Assembly: GCA_001972305.1 (NCBI GenBank)
Contig: BDDD01001382.1
Location: 181,316 to 245,315, forward strand
DNA: 64,000 nt
Direction of reading: 5' to 3'
Source of the DNA: Cephalotus follicularis
Taxonomy: Eukaryota > Streptophyta > Magnoliopsida > Oxalidales > Cephalotaceae
The translations under genes were made by a program, and so were the position numbers. The notes under the pieces are model-generated. The model was not told the origin of the DNA, searched no databases, and saw only the letters and a list, made by a program, of their open reading frames with translations. Numbering within the stretch: the stretch's first letter is position 1; each line of letters begins with the position of its first letter. This document shows positions 1 to 12,215 of the stretch, piece by piece.

Positions 1-185
1 TTAACAAAAATCCCAAGCGTTATAGTTTTATGGATCAAATTTTTGATCACATGAGTGTGATATTCGGATAGAGGCGTATGGGCCAGCCCTAGGAAAAATA
101 TTATTGGATTCGGATTCTTGGAATTGATTATGTAGTGTCGTACACGTCGTTCAATCGGGCATGTGGATTATGTAGGATCCCTTGC

Positions 186-231
<46 letters not shown>

Positions 232-277
232 CATAAATTTCTAGAAAAATATATATACATTTCCAAAGAAGTGTTTG

Positions 278-314
<37 letters not shown>

Positions 315-906
315 TAGAAAATATATATAACTTTTCCAAAGAAGTGTTTCATACTGAGATATGCAATACGATTTAAATATATATATATCTGTGTGTGTGT
401 GTGTGTGTTTGACATCAACACCATTTGAATTGCATAAATATAGTTCATTTATGAATTGTTCTATTTTCGTAAAAGATTCGTACTGTTATGTTTCGTAATT
501 ATTTTGTTTCATAACTATTTTGTTTCGTAAACTTTTTTGTTTCGTAAATTGTTTTATTATTTTATATCCGTTATGAGGTTTGCTCAGCTGTGTTTTTGTT
601 TTTCATGCGGCAGATATTCAGGGACATCAGGGGCAAGTGTGATGAGAGAAACACCTTGGGCTTGAGGATCACTTAGGAGTTGATTTCTTTTATTAATGTT
701 ATGGTTATGTTTGGAACTTGGAGATTTAGTTCTATTTAAACAGTATTTGATTTTGAAATAGATTTTTTTTATCTTGAACAAGTATCTTAGTGATTGGATA
801 TTTTGAATAAAGATAAAGATATTTTGACATGTTTCTGTAGTTCAGTTTTGTGTGACATCTCGATCCCGAATCGGGGTGTTCCCGGTTCTGAATCGGGGGT
901 GTTACA
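1..906 (+). mobile_element. E1 5' LTR, 3' portion (Ty3-type)
   Basis: This is the 3' part of a Ty3/gypsy LTR whose beginning lies left of the window. It ends in GGGGGTGTTACA and is followed four bases later by a tRNA(Met)-type primer site. It aligns in order with the right-hand E1 LTR near 48340-49050: the passage with GAGTGTGATATT and AGATAGAGGCGTATGGG, the TTTCGTAA-rich stretch, and the GCGGCAG box. A poly-T stretch followed by GCGGCAG at 590-613 looks like a 3' splice acceptor. TA and TG microsatellites make this copy longer than its partner. Confidence 0.85.
188..408. repeat. TA and TG microsatellites
   Basis: Three simple-sequence tracts lie inside the E1 LTR: TA repeats at about 188-228 and 281-310, and a TG repeat at 391-408. 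The matching part of the other E1 LTR has shorter TA runs near 48467-48489, so the tracts expanded after insertion. Confidence 0.9.
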
Positions 907-910
907 GTTA

Positions 911-922
911 TGGTATCAGAGA
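911..922 (+). promoter_or_regulatory. E1 primer binding site
   Basis: TGGTATCAGAGA starts four bases after the LTR end. It matches the TGGTATCAGAGC motif complementary to the 3' end of plant initiator tRNA-Met, with one change at the last base. Confidence 0.85.
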
Positions 923-1041
923 ATAGGTTTTCGTTCCTTAGAAAGCCTATCTAGGTTTAACCTATGAGATGGGTACAAATTGGGTTAGGGCTATTCCTTA
1001 ATAGTCATTTCGGTATGTCTTTGTTTCAGTTTACTTCGCAG

Positions 1042-1495
1042 ATGGCACGTCGAGGCGGACAGCCAAGGAACGTTAATCGGGAAGCTGAGCCAGCTGTTGT
1101 ACAAGAGGGTGTACGGAATGAGCTGACTTTGGATGAGCCGGTAAGGCAAGCTATTGCAGAGGCTATTCCTCAAGCGATGACCCAAGTGATCCAAGCCATG
1201 CAATAGTAGAATCTAGATCAAGAGTGGCAAGGAAATGTGGCTGAAGAAAATGTGTGGGTAAACACACAGATTGATGAAAGAGCGGAGGATCGGCCCGATA
1301 TTTTGGTACACATCTGGTTAGAAAGGTTCAAAAAACATAGGCCTCAGGCATTCAGTTCAGCATCGACTCCTGTAGATTCTGAATATTGGATAGCCCATAT
1401 GGAGAAGATTTTTGGAGTACTAGGGTGTAGTGATATTATAAAAGTGAAGTTGGCTGCCTACTAGTTGGAAATGGATGCTCAACGTTGGTGGAAGA
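1042..1495 (+). pseudogene. E1 gag, N-terminal fragment (broken)
   Basis: This is the first part of a Ty3/gypsy Gag, starting at the ATG of a MARRGGQPR leader. It reaches the start of the retrotransposon gag (capsid) fold: a YWIAHMEKIF segment and then LEMDAQRWW, where E2 interrupts the frame. It carries in-frame TAG stops at 1204-1206, 1207-1209 and 1462-1464. In context these sit where related Gags have Gln, consistent with CAG to TAG transitions. The rest of the domain resumes at 16717. The product would have been the structural capsid protein of the virus-like particle. It is not functional. Confidence 0.8.
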
Positions 1496-1816
1496 TGTAA
1501 TACCCAGGTACGATTTTGCAGAAGATTCTCTTTATCATCTGTTTCTTAAAGCCTGGTTTGGGTTTATTATTTCCTTGAAGCCATTTGGAACTCCTCTCTT
1601 GTGCAATGTTAAGGCCCAAAAGTGGCGTTATTGGGAAGATTCATTTATTTTTACTAACCCCACATGTGAAGCTTACAAGGGAAGCTAACCAATTCCAATG
1701 TGACAAGACGTCTGTCAGGGAGAGTGTGTGAAATTATATATCTGGCACCTTGGGCAGAAGGAAGAAAGAGAAGAAGAAGTCTATGAGAAAAGAGAAGAAG
1801 AAGTCTGTAGGAAGTC
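1496..1816 (+). repeat. E2 first LTR, left piece
   Basis: It matches 13368-13690 closely, including AAGCCTGGTTTGGGTTT and AAGTGGCGTTATTGGGAAGA. It is cut at 1816 by a Sirevirus-like solo LTR with target duplication aagtc (1812-1816 and 5898-5902). The remainder is at 5903-6029. Confidence 0.9.
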
Positions 1817-2429
1817 TAGAGGGGGGGTGAATAGACTTATAAAAATTAACTAGCAATATTCCTAGAAACAAATTAAACACACTCACACAATTGCAGAAAT
1901 TTAAAGAGTGTAGGGTTGAGAGAGTTGCAAACAAATATATAGTGGTTCAGCAAACTGCCTACGTCCACTCCCCAAGGCCTCCCATTGAGTATTTCACTAG
2001 TGTACCCCAATCCGGGCTTGAAACTCCAACCGAGCTTCAAAGACTTTCGCTCCAACCAAGCGAAATACAAGTTTGCTCCTTTTGAGCTATACAAGAGACA
2101 ACCTCTCTTGTTTACAAGAAATTTAGTGTTTAAAGGTATTACAAATTCTCAACAAATTTGTTTACAATTTTCAACAAATTTGTTTACAATTTTAGCTCAA
2201 ATCTCACAAAGCTTCTAATGATAGAGAATGTAAATGGTGAAGGCTTTGTATTATGTGATATTGCTTCTTGATGATCTCTTTTGGTGTTAAGAGAGTTTGG
2301 AATTGTGCTTGAGTTAGCTTGAATGAATATTCACTTTGATTGCAAGAGATGCTTTGAAGAATGCTCCACTTTGGCTTATAAACCAGTGCTCCAACGGATC
2401 TATTTTTGAAAATCTGGCACAATCCAGTC

Positions 2430-2920
2430 GGCTAGATTTCCTGGGCAGTCAGCTAGAGTTGATGGTGCAAATGTCAAATATAGCCATTGGATTAAGGTAG
2501 TCGGCTGCTTCCTCTGGGTAGTCGGCTGGTGGAGCTTGACAGTCGGCTGGTGCTCTGTTCTAGTCGGCTGGTTGAGGTAAATTGGACTTCCTAAAAGCTA
2601 CTGCCAAATGTTGCACAATTGGTGACAGTCGGCTGGATATGTTGGCAGTCGACTGGTTGCCCTTGGCAGTCGACTGGTGTCCTGCTTCAGTCGGCTGGAT
2701 GAGGTGGTGTGAAGTTCCAAAACCTACTGCCTGAATTTGACACCCTTGGCAGTCGACTGGATCTCCTTGGCAGTTGGCTGTTTTGTCCTGGCAGTCGACT
2801 GCTGTGTTGTGTACCTGCAGTTCCTGGGTTTCCTTCAAGAACCAGTCGATTGTTTAATCAAAACAGTCGACGACTCAACCATGGCAGTCGGCTGCCCAAC
2901 CTAGGCAGACGGTTGGATTC
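2430..2920. repeat. Palindrome cluster, type C (CAGTCGACTG)
   Basis: Over a dozen copies of CAGTCGACTGG or CAGTCGGCTGG are spaced irregularly about 25-45 bp apart within a copia LTR. The perfect form is a 10-bp palindrome with a GTCGAC core. Most variants differ by one transition in a CpG, as expected after methyl-cytosine deamination. Confidence 0.85.
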
Positions 2921-3309
2921 CCCTGTATCTGCAGAAATAGCCTTTTGCACACTTTGGACATAAAATCAAGTGACTATATGAATTGATAGTTCAGAGAATT
3001 ATGCATACAAGTATTATATGTTTGTTAATCATCCAAATAACACATGTTAAGACAATTAACGATGTGGCAAATGTGATGACCCGAATTTTCAGTAAAGATA
3101 TTAATTATGGAAAGATGATTGCTATTGTGTAGTTGGCAAATATTTCAAGGGACCCGTAGTATGACCCTACGCTCGGGGAGTACGGGGGTTCCGCTCCCCG
3201 GTGAGCAAACGGGGGGTCCCGCTACCCGGATAGGGGGGTAGGGGTTCGGGGGGGCAGCGCCCCCCGAAGAAAATTTTATTTGGCTAAGTGTTGAGAAGGA
3301 AAACTTTCT

Positions 3310-3650
3310 AAAGCGCCGACAGTCCCAGTTAAAGCGTCGACGCGTTGGTAGTAACAGTCAACGCTTACACCCCTTCTATCTACGCTTTAAACAAGTGCAA
3401 GGGAAAATTGGACAAAGCCCTCACACCGTCGACGCTTAGGGATAAAGAGTCGACGCTTTGGGCAACGGTCAATGCTTTAAATGTAAAAGTCGACGCTTCG
3501 AGATCAATTATTGAGGTTGACCTGGAGGAGACTTAAAGCGGCGACGCTTTGTAGGAAAGCGTCAGCGCTTTAGTCGGGATATAAGTTGAAGAACTCAGTG
3601 TAAGGCCGTGATCATCGACGATTAGAGATAAAGAGTCGACGCTTTGCCCT
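3310..3650. repeat. Palindrome cluster, type B (AAAGCGTCGACGCTTT)
   Basis: Repeated full and half copies of the 16-bp palindrome AAAGCGTCGACGCTTT lie in the inferred U3, upstream of the TATA-like box. A better-preserved perfect copy is at 6857-6872 in the sister LTR. Confidence 0.85.
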
Positions 3651-3868
3651 GTGTCAGGTGCATAATTCTAGCTTTTTACCCCGTTTCGAAGGAATTAAAT
3701 GGATCGAGGGACACGTGTCAAGCAAGGGATGCAAGACTGATGATATTTTGCTAGAATAGGGCAGGTGGCATCAGCTGAATTGATTGAATTTAATCACATG
3801 GAGGCAAGCTCACATGGGTGAAGTCATGGATGACACCATGCAAGCTTGGCCTCCAAGTTTGCCTCTCC

Positions 3869-3875
3869 TATATAT
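3869..3875 (+). promoter_or_regulatory. TATA-like box of solo LTR
   Basis: TATATAT follows a C/T-rich stretch and sits about 100 bp upstream of a donor-like GTAAGG. The sister LTR has the same arrangement at 7192-7198. It is the likely Pol II promoter of the LTR (inference from position and conservation). Confidence 0.55.
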
Positions 3876-3968
3876 GTGTGTGCATTCTCATCTGAGAAGA
3901 GGGTTTGTTTCTGCTGAGTTTGGAGAGGATAATTCGTGGGAGAGAAGAAGAGAAGGAGATCAAGTGAG

Positions 3969-5296
3969 GTAAGGAGATTCTATACCCATTTATGTCAAAG
4001 CTACCTCTGTTTTACTTCAAAATTATGCAGCAGATAGTTTTATTAAAATCTTGCTCATTTCTTGATGAAATTTCGAATGGTTTAATGTTTTGAAAACCTT
4101 AAGATGTCTTATGTTTTATGCATCTCGAAATTCTATCGAATTCTTGATGAAAAGGCATGTTTTCTTCTACTGCTCAGGTCCTATTTTTAAAAGGAAATTG
4201 CAACTTTAAAAATTCATTACAGCTTCGTTTCTCAATGGAATTTTATGATTTTTATCTCTATAGATTCATTGAGATGTCTACTTTAACTTTTATGTTTTAA
4301 GTTTTCTATGAAAGTGATTATTTCTATATGAAATATCTATTTTAGAAAAGTTATGCGATATTATTTTCTAAAGGGTTTTGAGTTAATTATTCAAAGTGAT
4401 GAGAAATGTTTTATGATTGTGAAATGAAATGAAATGAAGGTTTATACATGAGAAACCAGTTTTAGAAAGGCTTTACAATGATGTTTTATGAATGCTTGGG
4501 CTGATCACTCGAGGTATTAAGAAAGATTTTATGAAATGATTTTATGAATGCATTTGAGTTAACTACTCAAATGAAGAGAAATGTTTTATGAATGCATTTG
4601 AGTTAATTACTCAAGTGAAGAGAAATGTTTTAATGTTATGAATGCTTTGAGCTGGTCACTCAAAGTATTAAGAAATGTTTTATGAAATGTTTTATGAAAT
4701 GAATGAACAACTACTGGATTGTGATCCAGTGAGGATTAATCTCGTAAAGATTATTGAATGAACCAAGAGAAAGAATCCGATATGGATTAATGTTAATGGA
4801 GCGTAAAGTGCTCTCGGACATGCATGTGATGTAAGGATAGTAGTCGGGGAGTGCAAAATACCCCGGTGAAGAGGTGTAAAGGGTTCATTAGAGATTCACG
4901 ACCACCAAGTTTTATGAAATGTTCTATTTCATGAGATATGAACAGAAAAAGGGTTTTAAAGATGTTTTGCTTATGAATGTGAAGAAAATGATTTTACTGA
5001 TGTTTTCAAGTATGGCTGTGATATAAGCCAAAAGAAGGTAGATTGGAAAACGTTTTTTATTGTTTTCAAGTATGATGGTTATATATATACCAGAAAATGT
5101 ATGCTTTTAGAAATGTTCTGGTTTTATAAAACTAGAAGATGATTTTCAAAGATATTATGAAATGTATGATGAGTTAAATGTTTTGATATAAACTATCAAA
5201 AATAATGGACTTCGATAACGTTTTATGACTATGCTTCTTATTGGGCTCTTTAAAGCTCGCTCTTTTCAATGTCTTGTTTTTAAACAAATCTTCCAG
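3969..5296 (+). other. Putative leader intron within LTR
   Basis: GAG/GTAAGG at the left edge and TCTTCCAG/GA at the right edge bound 1328 bp rich in ATG triplets (repeated TTTTATGAAATG). The sister LTR keeps both sites (7290 and 8455), although the interval differs by about 160 bp. Removing the segment would bring the downstream start codon nearer the cap. Splicing is inferred, not shown. Confidence 0.4.
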
Positions 5297-5902
5297 GAAA
5301 TGTTGAACGTGAAGTTGCGAGCTTTAGTGGAAGTTCGCGAAAGAAGAGTAAGGAAAGAAAGTATGATATGCTATGAAGTTATGTTTTAATGTCATGTGTT
5401 AATATTTTCCGTTGGGAAATGTTTTATGATAAACGATGTATAGATGTGAAAGTAAGGAAATGAATGCTATAGGTTATGATGTTTTTATGTAAGATGATGA
5501 TATCAAAGGTTATTGAACATACTTGAGTGTATGAGATGTTAATGATAAAGGCAAGTATATGATTGTTTTATGATGTTATAAGTTTATGTTTTCTGCTGTG
5601 AAAGGTTACATGTTAAGTGATGTACCCATGTAAAGGTATTAGAAACGATCATGATAATGAGAATATGACATTTTGAAATTGGTGTTTCAAAGATGTAAGC
5701 ATATGTGATCCTGTGAAGTTATTGAGTAATAATGTTAGATTTTAAATCTAAGTTAAGATTATATGATATGAAATGGATCGTTACATGATTAAATGATTTG
5801 ACGGTCAAAGGTCACACCCACGTAACGCATCGATCTTCGTAGCTCGCTTTGAGCATAAAGCGGACTCCGATCGGGGGCGCTACAGCAAAGGCCAACAAAG
5901 TC

Positions 5903-6029
5903 TGTGAGAAAAAAAATATGAAGGAGAAGATGAGAGAAGGAAATATATATGACCAGTTTGTGCCATGGGTTATGGTTAAAGTCATCCCAGTCTCTTGTAA
6001 TGGCTCGGGTTCGGGATTGGGTCGTTACA
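5903..6029 (+). repeat. E2 first LTR, right piece
   Basis: It resumes after the aagtc duplication and matches 13680-13805 (GAAGGAGAAGATGAGAGAAGG, then TGCCATGGGTTATGGTT), ending GGGTCGTTACA. The next bases, TTTTGTTATCAAAGAGACC, look like a degraded primer site (TGGTATCAGAGC). Confidence 0.85.
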
Positions 6030-6658
6030 AATTTTGTTATCAAAGAGACCGGTTTAGTGATCTGTGTGATTCTGAAATTCTTTGAGGTTGGAGGAACTTT
6101 AAAGATGGGATGTTGGTGATTCGTCTGAGTACGAGGAGTATGTGACAACACTGAGGTTGGGATTCTCCAATTTCTGGTATGGCATATGGTATATTTGGAG
6201 GACATCAATTCGTTTTGTCACTGGACTTGGGCCTGACAAGTAATCCAGAGCATCAAGAACCTGGTAAGCTGAGAATCTGGTAAGTGGTAGTGGTTGCAGA
6301 GGATCAGTAAGTGGAAAAACTCCTTTTCCTTATGTGATTTTGTTATTTCTATCACTTGTTCTCTAAAAACTAACCCATGTTCTGAGAATGTGTGGTGACA
6401 GGTTCTATGCTATATGGAAGTTTGTGCCCCTTGGATGATGATGAGTTTGCATTTGATCTGATGGCCATCTAACAGTCCATTGGTCGATGATGTGATTGTT
6501 AAGTGGTAGTGCCCCTGGGTTCCATACCCAGATCTACACTTTTCGTCGGTCTATAACGAATTGTTGCGCTGAGTGTAGACACGCAGGATCCGCTACTCTT
6601 GCCAACAGACCTTGTGGGCTGCCCTTGCATGTGATTGTCGGTGAAGGTGTGCTGGAAT
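6030..6658 (+). mobile_element. E2 internal region, first part (non-coding)
   Basis: It starts with a degenerate primer-site-like segment at about 6034-6046. The rest has no credible ORF and no gag or pol similarity by eye. Motifs such as GATTGTCGGTGAAGG recur in the other E2 internal segments, linking them as one family. Confidence 0.65.
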
Positions 6659-9047
6659 TGTGACGACCCAAATTCCATGAAAGATATTATGATTGTTATT
6701 ATGTATATCGGCAGATAATTTAAGGGACCCGTAGTATGACCCTATGCTCGGGGAGTACGGGGGTTCCGCCGACGCTTTGTCATTAACGGTCGACGTTTAA
6801 AGTGTAAAAGTCGACGCTTCGAGATAAAATGTGTCAATTGACTTGGAAGACGACTTAAAGCGTCGACGCTTTGTAGTAAAGCGTCAGCGCTTTAGTCGGG
6901 ATAGAGGTGAAAAACGCAGGAAAAGGCTGTGACGGTCGACGCTTAGAGGTAAGAGTCGACGCTTTGCCCTGTGTCAGGTGAAGAATCCTAGCTTTTTATG
7001 CAATTTTGGAGGATTTAAATGGTTTGAAGGGCACGTGTCAAGCAAGGAATGGATGAATTATGATATTTTGCTGCTTTAAGGCAGGTGGCATCAGCTGAAT
7101 TGATTAAATTCAATCACATGGAGGCAAGCTCACATGGGTGAGGTCATGGATGACACCACCCAAGCTTAGCCTCCAAGTTTCTCTTCCCCTTTATATATGT
7201 GTGCCTACTTAGCTGAACAAATGTGGGTTTCTGCTGAGCTAGGAGAGGGAGATTTCGTGGGAGAGAAGAAGAGAAGGAGATCAAGTGAGGTAAGGAGATT
7301 CTATACCCATTTCATCAAAGTTTTCCTCTGTTTTGATTCAAAATTATGCAACAGATACTTTAATTCATATCTTTCTGAGTTCTTCATGAAATTTCGAATG
7401 GTTTAATGTTTTCAAAACCTCAAGATGTCTACTTTAACTGTTATGTTTTATGCATCTCGAAATTTTATCAAATTCTTGATGAACAACTATGTTTTCTTCT
7501 ACTGCTCAGGTCACGTTTTCAAAAGGAAACTGCAAATTTAAAAATTCATTGCAGCTTCGTTTCTCAACGGAATTTTATGATTTTTATCTCTGTAGATTCA
7601 TTGAGATGTCTACTTTAACCTCTATGTTTTAAGTTTTCTATGATAATGACTGTTTCTATACGAAATATGTATTTTAGAAAAGTTGTGCAAAACTGTTTTC
7701 TAAAGGTTTTTAAGTTAATTACTCAAAGTGATGAGAAATGTTTTATGATTATGAAATGAATGTTTCTATATGATAAACCAGTTTTAAAAGTGTTGTACAA
7801 AGCTATTTTATAAATGTTTTATGAAATGATTTTATGAATTCATTTGAGTTAATAACTCAAATGAAGAGAAATGTTTTTGAAAGGTGAAAGAAATGTTTTT
7901 ATGATTGCTTTGAGCTGATCACTCAAAGTAAATGAATGAATGAACCACCTTGGATTGCGATCTTCCAAGGGGAATGGAGCGAGATGCTCAAATGTTAATG
8001 GAGCCGAGCGTGCTCACGGACATGCATGTGATGTAAGGATAGTAGTCGGGGAGTGCACAATGCCCCGGTGAAGCGGTGTAAAGGGTTCATTAAGGGTTTT
8101 TAAACCATAAGTTTTATGAAAGGTTCTGGTTATGACCAGACAATGGTTTTCAATGAAAGTATGTTTTCAAGTTTGGCTGAGATATATGCCACAAGAATGT
8201 ATAAACGGAAAACGTTTTGATTGTTTTCAAGTATGCTGGTTATATATACCAGAAAAGGTATGATTTTAGAAATGTTCTGGTTTTCATAAAACTAGAAAAT
8301 GATTTTCAAAGATATTTTGAAAAGTATGATGATGAAATGTTTTGATATAAATTATCAAAAGTAACGGATTTCGATAACGTTTTATGACTATGATTATTAC
8401 TGGGCTCTTAAAAGCTCACTCCTTTCAATGTCTTGTTTTCAAATTAATCTTCCAGGAAACGTTGAACGTGAAGTTGCGAGCTTTAGTGGAAGTTCGCGAA
8501 GGAAGAGTAAGGAAAGAAAGTAGGATATGCTATGAAGTTATGTTTTAATGTCATGTGTTAATGTTTTCCGCTGTGTAATGTGTTATGATAGACGATGTAT
8601 AGATGTTAAAGTATAGAAGTGAATGTTATAGATTATGACGTTTTCGAATAAGATGACGATGTTTAGAAACTGTGTTGAAAGTTATTGAACATACGTGAGA
8701 GTAAGAGAAGTTAATGATAAAGGTGAGATTATGATTGTTTTATGATGTAATAAGTTTATGTTTTCCGCTGTGAAAGGTTACATGTTAAGAAAAGTTAGAA
8801 TGAAGGATCTTAGAAATGATCATGATAATGATATTTTGAAATTGAATTTTCAAAGATATAAGCATATGCGATCCTGTGAAGTTATTAAGTAATAACGTTA
8901 GATTTTAAATCTAAGTCAAGATTAAATGGTATGAAATGGATCGTTGAATGATTAAATAATTTGACGGTCAAAGGTTACACCCACGTAACGCACCGATCTT
9001 CGGAGCTCGCTTTGAGCTTAAAGCGGACTCGGGACGGGGGCGCTACA
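6659..9047 (+). mobile_element. Ty3-type solo LTR (sister of 3072-5884)
   Basis: It starts TGTGACGACCCAAA and ends GGGGGCGCTACA with a perfect ggaat target duplication (6654-6658 and 9048-9052). It holds a perfect AAAGCGTCGACGCTTT palindrome at 6857-6872, a TATA-like box at 7192-7198, a donor-like GAG/GTAAGG at 7290 and an acceptor-like CTTCCAG ending at 8455. It sits in the E2 internal region. Confidence 0.92.
7290..8455 (+). other. Putative leader intron within LTR (sister copy)
   Basis: Its edges match those of 3969-5296 (GTAAGGAGATTCTATACCC and TTCCAGGAAA). The body has diverged and shortened to 1166 bp while both boundary motifs stayed the same. Splicing is an inference. Confidence 0.4.
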
Positions 9048-9052
9048 GGAAT

Positions 9053-9650
9053 AGCCATTCTCTCGATGTTCATGATGCTCTTGTACATGATTACCGGTGA
9101 AGGTGTGCTGGAATTACCCTTCTCTCGATGTTCATGGTATGGTTACGGATGCTGGATGCTGGATATGCGAGGCTCTCATGGCCGAGGAGGAGTGTGTGTT
9201 CGATCCCCTTTCCATTCAGCAGTGCCATTGTCTATGATGAATCTGTTGGGTGTGACTGTGCCTGGGTTCCATACCTGGATCTGCACATTTCATTGCTCTA
9301 TGATGGAATGATATGTGCGAGCAGCAGCGAATCCGCTAACTTCTTTGGTCAGACCATGCTGAGTTCTCGGACATGGGGTTTCCGACCAGGGAGGGGTTGA
9401 GCGGTGATGCGCCGACCTCCCAGTCGATCTCCTCATCATGATTGCCGACGAGGGTGTTGCCTGCAAGCCCCTTAGTCGATGTTCATTGTTTGTGCATTAC
9501 CCCTCGGGGATGAGTGGTGCTTGCGAGCCAAGGACCTCTGATGGAAGTTGCCAGTGGAGCTAGGTGATTGTCGATGAGGGCGGAGCTCTGGCGGTGATAC
9601 ACGGGCCCCTCGATCGATGTTGTCCTACACTATGTGATGCGGGGGTTGCG
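9053..9650 (+). mobile_element. E2 internal region, second part (non-coding)
   Basis: It has short imperfect repeats such as TCGATGTTCATG and GATTGCCGACGAGG that recur at 14520-14680 in the second E2 unit. Open stretches are short and mutually overlapping and resemble no known protein. Confidence 0.6.
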
Positions 9651-9792
9651 TGTCACAACCTGATTTCCAAGAAGACAACATTTAAAGTGGTAAGCCAATC
9701 AACACAACATAATTCAGCTTATGCGATTTTACATATAATCAAAAACTTTCAATAGCGGAAGCAATAACATGAAATAAGCTGAATTTAAATAT

Positions 9793-9820
9793 GTATCACG
9801 CATCCCATACTACGTGATAC
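9793..9820 (-). other. Conserved LTR hairpin, TATGGGAT loop
   Basis: GTATCACG (9793-9800) and CGTGATAC (9813-9820) form a perfect 8-bp stem. In the LTR's sense orientation the 12-nt loop reads TAGTATGGGATG. The loop is nearly fixed in the other LTRs while the stem sequence changes in a paired way. Confidence 0.65.
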
Positions 9821-10859
9821 CCCAGAAAGTTTATATAAAACCCAACATCATTGTCGATCGTCCATAACAGAGCGTGATAATACAGTACGAAATGAAATAA
9901 ACCACGGTATCCATCAATACATGACAGATATAAAATCCACGTTACAATAATCCAATTAACAAAACATTGTTCATTAACCAGATAACATAATCATAGAGAA
10001 ACAATTCAGTCTTCTCCTTAAGTCTCCTTGCGTGCTCCATATCAAAACCCACTCCATCAATCTGTTACAGCAGGGGGTTAGCATTTGTCCTCACTCGGCT
10101 AAGTGAATAAACTCATAAATAGAGTTCCAAGTATATGATAATGAGTATCATGAATGAATGCATCATGATGCAGTATAGTATATATATATCGCAGTATAAA
10201 CATATGTAAAATATATGCATGTTCACAATACAGGTATAACCTCATAAGGCTACATCAACACAAGCAGTAAGTATGTCCCAAAAGGAACCAGACAAACAAA
10301 TCGTCACGACCGTCGCCACCTCCTGGCCCCAACGTCATGCACTCTTACCCCATCCCCGTTTGTGAACGGTTTGAGGCAAGTCCTCCGTACAGGTTTCTTA
10401 GCACGACGGCTAAACAATCAATAGGTTACTAGCACAGCGGCTAATAATCAACAAGCACAAACACCGTACAGCACAAGTCAAGCAATAAAATATAATTACT
10501 TGATCAAATATATTTGTTTAAAATATATTACTCCGTGCTCAGGTTGTGATAAGTTATGAAACTTAAAACATTACAGTTCGATTGTGTAACAAATCCTTTA
10601 AACATTTCACCGTCTTTGGAAAATACTTTCCCCAGTCATTTGAAAAAATATATATATTTTGCAAATATACATTTTCGTACAATTAATGATTATAATAATC
10701 ATGCAAGTTTTCAAAATGGTTAACACTTTTTAGCAATTAACCACAAATCAATTCACAGTTCAGTAACAATGCAAACATATGCTCAGAATGCATCTAGGAT
10801 CATTTCTAGAGTCGTTTTGGGTCTAACGGGTCCCATTCGATTGAAACTTTTCCAAACAG

Positions 10860-12215
10860 GGGAATAAGCATCGATGCTTATCCCCTGGGCGTCGACGTCT
10901 TTACCCTAAGGCGCCAACATTTTGTGTAGTTAAATTTCCAAGCATTTTTGGACCAAAGACATCGATGCTTTCTCAAAGACGTCGATGTCTTTATAATACC
11001 AGGAGGTATCAGTTGGCAATCTTGATTCCAGGGGGCAGAATGCGACCCTTAACCTTCACATAAACAATCTCAACCCCTCACAGTGTAAGGCATGCTACTG
11101 GTTATCAGGATAAGTAACCAGAACACCAATTCATGAATAAAACATGCAACCACAAGTGGGTATTTCACCACCCACAGTGAACACTACTGTTCTAGAATTA
11201 CCCAGAAAAGGCGTCGATGTCTTACTCAAACATCGACGTCTAACGCATTCACACACGAAGGAATAGACGTCTTTATGTAGGAGTCGACGTCTATTTAGCC
11301 CAGAATGTCATTTCCATGGTTTTAACACACCAGGCCATTACCAATCCATCCTTTACACAAAACAGTTTGAATATTCATGTAATTTACACATGCATGGTTA
11401 CTCCGTACATCACAACAGTCATCACAACAAATCCAGAGATTTCAATTCATCCATTAACATGCAATTTATCAATGGCATTTCATTATCTTAAAACTCAAAA
11501 TGCATGTATAAAGTTCACCACTTTCCCCTGCCTCTGGTTTCAAGTTAGAAACCTTGTAAGTCCACCTCTTTGTGTTCCAAGGATTGCTCACAGTAGCTCC
11601 AAGATTTGTCCCAAGTTGCAATCCCAGGAGTTCCAAGTTCCAAGCTCCAAGTGCTGAACAATGGTGGTATTCCTCTTTCTTTCTCCCTTTGTTTTTCCTT
11701 TCAACTCTCAGGTCTCTTTCCTTTTCTTTCTCACAGTGTTTAGCTGAGAAGGAGGGGAAGGAAGAGGTGTTTTATACTGGCAGGAATCCTTTCCTTCTCT
11801 CTTGGTTCACATGCACCCACACACTCCCGTGCTCTCCTCTCTCCTTCCTATTTTGGCTCCTTTTCTTCCCCTTTCTGGAGGTTGCAAATGAAGATGGCAC
11901 ATCCTTTTGCATGCACCAGGTGAAGCAAACGTTTTGGAGTATGGCTGGTACCACACCAGCATGACCAACACGTCACTTTGTGTATGTCAAGATGCCTCAA
12001 AAGTTGTCCATTTGCATGTTATTTTGTTAGTGTCTAACGTGACTGATATTCTTTTCAAAGACGTCGACATCTTTTCGTAGACGTTGATGTCTTTTCCTCT
12101 TTCATACGAGGGTGTCGATGTCATCGTCTACATTGACGTGCATGTTCATGCATTCACGTGCGCCCTTTGTTCCGATAGACGTCGACACTTTTCAAAGACA
12201 TCGACGCGTTTATCC
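10860..12215. repeat. Palindrome clusters, type A (GACATCGACGTC)
   Basis: Three groups, at about 10860-10990, 11210-11300 and 12055-12215, carry full or decayed copies of AAAGACGTCGACGTCTTT. Two groups lie downstream of the inferred transcription start and one upstream of it. Confidence 0.8.

Larger units (their letters stand above)
3072..5884 (+). mobile_element. Ty3-type solo LTR (TGTGATGACCC family)
   Basis: It starts TGTGATGACCCGAA and ends GGGGGCGCTACA, with a perfect gcaaa target duplication (3067-3071 and 5885-5889). It is homologous over its length to 6659-9047. It has AAAGCGTCGACGCTT palindromes at about 3310-3650, a TATA-like box at 3869-3875, a donor-like GAG/GTAAGG at 3969, an ATG-rich middle, and an acceptor-like TCTTCCAG ending at 5296. 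No internal region remains, so it arose by LTR-LTR recombination. Confidence 0.9.
1817..5897 (-). mobile_element. Sirevirus-like (copia) solo LTR, interrupted
   Basis: A solo LTR in minus orientation inside the first E2 LTR, flanked by a perfect aagtc target duplication. Without the nested 3072-5884 element it is about 1.26 kb. Its left edge (G-run then TGAATAGACT) is the reverse complement of the C-rich 3' end typical of Sirevirus LTRs, and its right end GGCCAACA matches the ends of E10's LTRs. It shares the TATAGTGGTTC(A/G)GC passage with E10. Its middle (2430-2920) holds many copies of the CAGTCGACTG palindrome. Confidence 0.8.

Noticed and set aside
11316-11964. ORFs of 113 and 130 codons in the solo LTR at 9651-12412
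   Set aside because: They lie antisense to the LTR, across its leader and TATA-like region, with no homology or conservation in related LTRs.
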